Under the pieces are notes generated by a model, which was not told the origin of the DNA, searched no databases, and worked only from the letters and a program-made list of their open reading frames with translations. The translations under genes and the position numbers were made by a program. From NCBI GenBank assembly GCA_054601695.1, contig BAAHQB010000001.1, positions 496,001-560,000 of the forward strand: a DNA stretch of 64,000 nucleotides, in the 5' to 3' direction. Numbering within the stretch: the stretch's first letter is position 1; each line of letters opens with the position of its first letter. Origin of the DNA: Amorphochlora amoebiformis. Its lineage: Eukaryota; Cercozoa; Chlorarachniophyceae. Below, piece by piece: positions 50,435 to 64,000 of this stretch.

Positions 50435-51665
50435 CATATATATATATATATATATTATATGCTATATATATATATATATATATCTATTAGGTATTTATTG
50501 CATGCATGAATAAGTTATTTATGGACCTTCCTCTGCTCGACCAGTTCTTCCAATCGAGAGAGCTGTTGTTCCGTTATTGTATTCTCACAGTATGGGAACT
50601 CAATCTCCTGGTTTCAATACAGAAAATCACACCTAATCACGGTGAGGAGATAGGGAACGAATAGACGGAAAAGTGGGGAGAGGGAGACGTGAGAGTGAAG
50701 GAGCGAAAAGAGAAAGGGAGACAGAAGAGAAAGGAAGACAGAGAGAGAGAGAGAGAGAGAGAATGAGAGAGAGGATCGATCGGGGATTGGGATGGATGAG
50801 ACATGGGTATGAAGTATGGGATTTTTTATGTGGGGACCAGGGGACGTACATGAATCAGCTGCTTGACGTTATTCTTGATCCCTCTCTTTGTTCTAGCCTC
50901 GGCAGAAAACACATCGGAGAAGGCCCTTGTATTCAATTTCTTGTTTACGCTCAGAAGCCCTTTTGCCTCTTCTCTCTTGATGGCTCTTACGCTCTTCTTC
51001 GGCGGACTAGCCTTGTTCGTTGATGATCCCTTCCCCGTAGAGGAATTGGAGATATCTCCGCCCTGTGGCGTTTCCTTCTTGCCAGAGGCCTTCCTTCTGC
51101 CTCGTATGCTCGCTCCGGCAGGTTTCTCGGGTATCGCCTTCCATCGTTTTGTTTTGGACGCGGATATGGATATCCTCCTATTCCGCTCGCCTTCTGGAAG
51201 GTGTTGGAGCTTCTCCTCTAGCTCCTTGGCACGAGGGAGGAATAAATTAACCGCTTCTGAATCGAGTTTCTTGCTGAGGAGTGCTTTAATATCCTCCAAC
51301 CTGCTCCCCGTTCCGGGCTCAGCCAAGGAAACCAGTCTTTCTCTGTCGATGTTCACTGAGCTATTTAACTTGAGGCTTTGGATGTCCAGCTTGTGCAAAG
51401 CTTCCTCTTCGTCTCCCTCCTCCGTCTTAGACAAGAAGCCCATGTGCCCTCTCTTCGGAAACACCTGCGACCGGACGACCGGGAGCATTCGCCCCTTCCG
51501 CGGTATCTCGCGAACCCATCGCGCCTGACGCAAACTGGCACTTGTGGTGGACGAGAGACACGAAAGCAGATGAATCAGAAGGATGACCCTCAGCAACAGG
51601 GCTCCCCTGGTCTGCATCGGCGCGACAGTGGATGCCCTGGCTTCGTGGTTGTGAGCTGGAGCCAC
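49026..51665 (-). CDS. Unrecognised secreted/membrane-anchored protein, coiled-coil-like
   Basis: Three - strand exons: 51665-50850, 50607-50527 and 49790-49026, with phase-0 junctions throughout, about 553 residues. A hydrophobic signal or anchor segment near the N-terminus ([20 protein letters not shown]) suits a start at the second Met, 51617; the ATG at 51665 adds 16 residues. The first exon then codes a Lys/Arg/Ser-rich region ([27 protein letters not shown]). Exons 2-3 are charged and helix-rich ([49 protein letters not shown]), consistent with a coiled coil. Donors are GTACGT and GTCCAT. No family recognised. Intron 1 holds a GA stretch and intron 2 is about 0.7 kb of TA repeat. Confidence 0.75.
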
Positions 51666-51762
51666 AGCTGGGGTTTATCTCCCGGAGACACCGGGGATTC
51701 GTAGGGATTACCCGTGAATCCCCGAGAAAAGATTCTGGGAGACACCTCTTGTGCAGGGCTGA
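51666..51762. promoter_or_regulatory. Divergent promoter, 97-145 bp, secreted protein and SET gene
   Basis: Start codons at 51665 or 51617 (-) and 51763 (+) face away from each other. The segment is unique and not TA-rich. It repeats the arrangement at 21749-21864. No defined promoter element was recognised. Confidence 0.6.
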
Positions 51763-60841
<9,079 letters not shown>

Positions 60842-60846
60842 GTGGT

Positions 60847-60894
<48 letters not shown>

Positions 60895-60943
60895 TTACTC
60901 ACACATTTCACATATGTATATATATATATATATATAATATATA

Positions 60944-60998
<55 letters not shown>

Positions 60999-61083
60999 TA
61001 TATTATATATATGCATATACATATATACAAACATATATACACATATACATATATGTATATTACATATTTATATAAATGTATAC

Positions 61084-61114
<31 letters not shown>

Positions 61115-61219
61115 CACATATATGTATACACATATTACATATTTATACAAATGTATATATATTATATATATATATATATATATTGATATACATATATATA
61201 TATTGTATATGTTCATATG

Positions 61220-62825
61220 TATAATTTATATTATGGCAAAATAAATAGATTGTACGTGTATATTTATGTATACATACACATGTCTAATTACATTGATACA
61301 TGTGTGTAGAGTTATCATATGATATACACATATTATACACTGTGTATGTATGGTAGCACACGATGCAAAATAAAATAATGTATTTCACGGTATCGAAAGT
61401 CATACTCAACAGGCCACGTTGCTGAGTATATCGCATACGTGTGGTGCTCTCTGCAAGCCCGTAGGAGGACTTCAAAGGCTGTCGCTACTACGGTCGATCC
61501 CGGAGTCAGCTTAGCAGCGGATGCCACATCGGATCCTGGATGATGAATTTACTAGTTTTTAGTCTGGCTGCAGGCTATGTTACTCTAGTATTCCTATGGT
61601 AGGTACACACTCATGACATACACTAAGCTAGCTATAACGGACTAAGTTATTCAAGTCATGAGCGTCTTGTTTCGCAACTCTAGCTGCTTAACGTGCGATT
61701 TGGTAGTGCTAGATGGAGTTTTTCTCGTTCGACTGGATCTACCTAGATTATAAACATGGTAGTCTTGACCTATAGTGCTGCGGACGCCATGGCTTTCTAG
61801 CGATTACTACAGCTGCACGTTGGGTGTTGGAATCCTGGATCCTGGAGCCTAGAAGTTATATTTATTCTGAGGCTATCAGAAGGGGAGTACCCAGTATATG
61901 CAGTACTGACGAGTCTTGTGGATCATGTACGCAAATGTATCTAATCATTGGCCCAGCTGGTGATATGTACGATATGCACTGATATTCTGGTCTGATAATA
62001 GATTGAGTAGGTTTATCGTGTACTATTGTGGGTCTCCAACACTCCCACCCAATGTGAGCACACTGGAAAGGATGGAAACATTGTTGAAACCTAGCACATA
62101 CATAATTAGTATTATGTTAGTAGGTAGTAGGTACGTACGCATGGTGTGTACGTATTACGTATTACAGGTACGCATGTTATGTTTGTGCGACACTTACTAC
62201 ACTGATACGCATCATGCGTACGTACCTACATGCGTACTAAGTTACTACTAACTTACCTACGTACGCACTAGACACACCAATGCGTACTACCATCAGTACT
62301 GAGTGTATTATGATAAACTGCCAGCTGTATACGTTAATGTATCTAATCCCAGCAGTGATATGCACCGATATTCTTGTCTGATACCCACAGATTGAGTAGG
62401 TTTATCGTGTATTATGATGAATCTCCAACATATAGTATTAACAGTATATTGCGAATGGTTACGTTTTCATGATAGGATCAGTACGTTTGTACCAGTGTTC
62501 TAGATCTATCTATGGGTTACAAACTTCAGGTCACGTTCTAGACGTTATAACTTTACTTCACTAATCTATCAATGTAGCCGCTGGCAGTTGACTAATCTAC
62601 CATATCTAGTAGCCGCCAGTTGACTCTTCGCCACGACTATGGCTGCCTGGCAGTGGGCTGGGGACAGCTGAAGATCCACTGAGTGCTCCAATTGAACGGG
62701 GTATATCGCTTGTATATAATGGACAATATCATCCCTTTGCCATAAGGGCGACTGGTTGTGTGGCTTGAACAAGGCTAATGATTGCTTTAATGATTTCCGC
62801 ATTAACCTTGGGGTATACAATGTCA
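61220..62825. other. Intergenic sequence with a diverged direct repeat
   Basis: Unique, balanced-composition DNA with no exon I can support and only short open frames. 61928-62042 and 62328-62432 are diverged direct copies (AATGTATCTAATC...GATATTCT.GTCTGATA...GATTGAGTAGGTTTATCGTGTA). 62110-62280 is full of TACGTACGCA words on both strands. CTAG is moderately enriched from 61545 to 61860. It probably holds the 3' flank of the SET gene. Confidence 0.55.
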
Positions 62826-62979
62826 GAAATTTTTAAATGATATGATATATGTGTATATATATATGTATATATATGTGTATATGTCTATCTATTTATATTT
62901 ATTACTACAATAATAAATAGAACATATATTTACATATATGCATATATAAATAAATATATATATATATATATATATATAC

Positions 62980-63049
<70 letters not shown>

Positions 63050-63261
63050 ATATATATATATATATATATCTATTTATATTCATTACTACAATAATAAATA
63101 GAACATATATTTATATATATGCATATACATATATATATATATATATACATATATCACGTCTTAAAACATAGGCATAATTTATACACACATCTATAAAGCT
63201 AAATACATATATATATATATAATATATATGTACATATATACATACATATGTATGCACATGC

Positions 63262-63327
<66 letters not shown>

Positions 63328-63635
63328 GCTACATGTGTTTATTATATAAATTATATATGTATATAAAAATATATATTTTTATATATATGAGTATATTTAT
63401 ACATTTATTATATATTTACATATTTTGTAAGTATATATGTACAAACATACATAAATTTATATGCATTTCCACATATACATTATACGTATATTATTTACAT
63501 ACATCTATATGTACATATATCATATATGAATATTATAAATATGTATTATGTATATATACCTGTAAATCAATGGGATAGTCCCTGCTTCTTCGTTCCGTGC
63601 CCAAAAGCATTAGGGATGAACCTATATTCAATATA

Positions 63636-63678
<43 letters not shown>

Positions 63679-63694
63679 CATATACATTTACATA

Positions 63695-63762
<68 letters not shown>

Positions 63763-63778
63763 CATATACATTTACATA

Positions 63779-63810
<32 letters not shown>

Positions 63811-64000
63811 GATATATGCATGTAGATATGTGCATAGAATATACAATATATTTGTATATATGTTAAATATATATATACATATACATATATTACACATATA
63901 TTACACATTATATATTTTAGCATTCATACAACAAATTCACTCGCCCAAATAATTCAGAAATTTATCTTTTTTTATTTTATATACACTATTTTATATTATA
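62826..64000. repeat. TA repeat with 58-bp duplicated island
   Basis: TA microsatellite with unique islands. ATCTATTTATATTTATTACT then ACAATAATAAATAGAACATA occurs at 62886-62945 and again at 63069-63127. 63580-63640 (GGGATAGTCCCTGCTTCTTC and neighbours) is a unique island that could be an exon, but its frame and splice sites are not convincing. Confidence 0.7.

Noticed and set aside
50863-51528. Plus-strand 221-codon frame opposite the secreted-protein gene
   Set aside because: Antisense shadow. The minus frame has a signal segment, a GTACGT donor and in-phase downstream exons.
62003-62820. Short frames on both strands in the right intergenic region
   Set aside because: Under 90 codons, no splice-supported neighbours and no recognisable motif.

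Overview
The window is the left end of a linear eukaryotic nuclear chromosome. It opens with CCCTAA telomere repeats and is dominated by (TA)n microsatellite DNA. The genes are split by spliceosomal introns, and ordinary TAA and TAG codons end reading frames, so the standard code fits. The TTAGGG telomere type, SEC24, a KHDC4/RIK-type splicing protein and a SETD3/Rubisco-LSMT-type methyltransferase point to a microbial eukaryote (protist or alga). I cannot name the species or lineage from this sequence.

Layout. 1-17.5 kb is subtelomeric: telomere-like tracts, GA/CT tracts and TA repeats surround four unfamiliar genes rebuilt from small exons on the + strand. They are a Cys-rich surface-type protein (577-about 3353), gene A (to 10090), gene B (10922-12639) and gene C (13001-16966). 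17.55-21.75 kb (-) is a complete nine-exon KH-domain protein of the KHDC4/BLOM7/RIK family. It shares a 116-bp divergent promoter with SEC24 (+, 21865-47567), a COPII coat gene spread over about 25.7 kb, with 39 exons located and about one missing. 49.03-51.67 kb (-) is a three-exon secreted or membrane-anchored, coiled-coil-like protein. It is divergent, across 97 bp, from a SET-domain methyltransferase (+, 51763-at least 60841). After about 61 kb I see only intergenic sequence, direct repeats and TA repeats.

I joined exons by combining GT-AG (a few GC-AG) splice sites, reading phase and family similarity. For KHDC4-like the nine exons sum exactly to 778 codons, and every SEC24 join between located exons keeps phase. 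KHDC4-like, SEC24 and the methyltransferase are recognised families; the subtelomeric genes are inferred from phase-consistent exons only.

The most striking signal is a recurrent architecture. Fragments of real exons, each still attached to its own splice site, are repeated inside the neighbouring TA-rich intron. Copies of an exon start with its 3' splice site lie upstream of the parent exon; copies of an exon end with its 5' splice site lie downstream. I found this at eleven recognised or likely exons in four genes, with up to ten copies. In addition, telomere-type CCCTAA tracts lie in introns in the sense orientation, where they supply CTAAC branch-point-like sequences and CCTAG acceptors.
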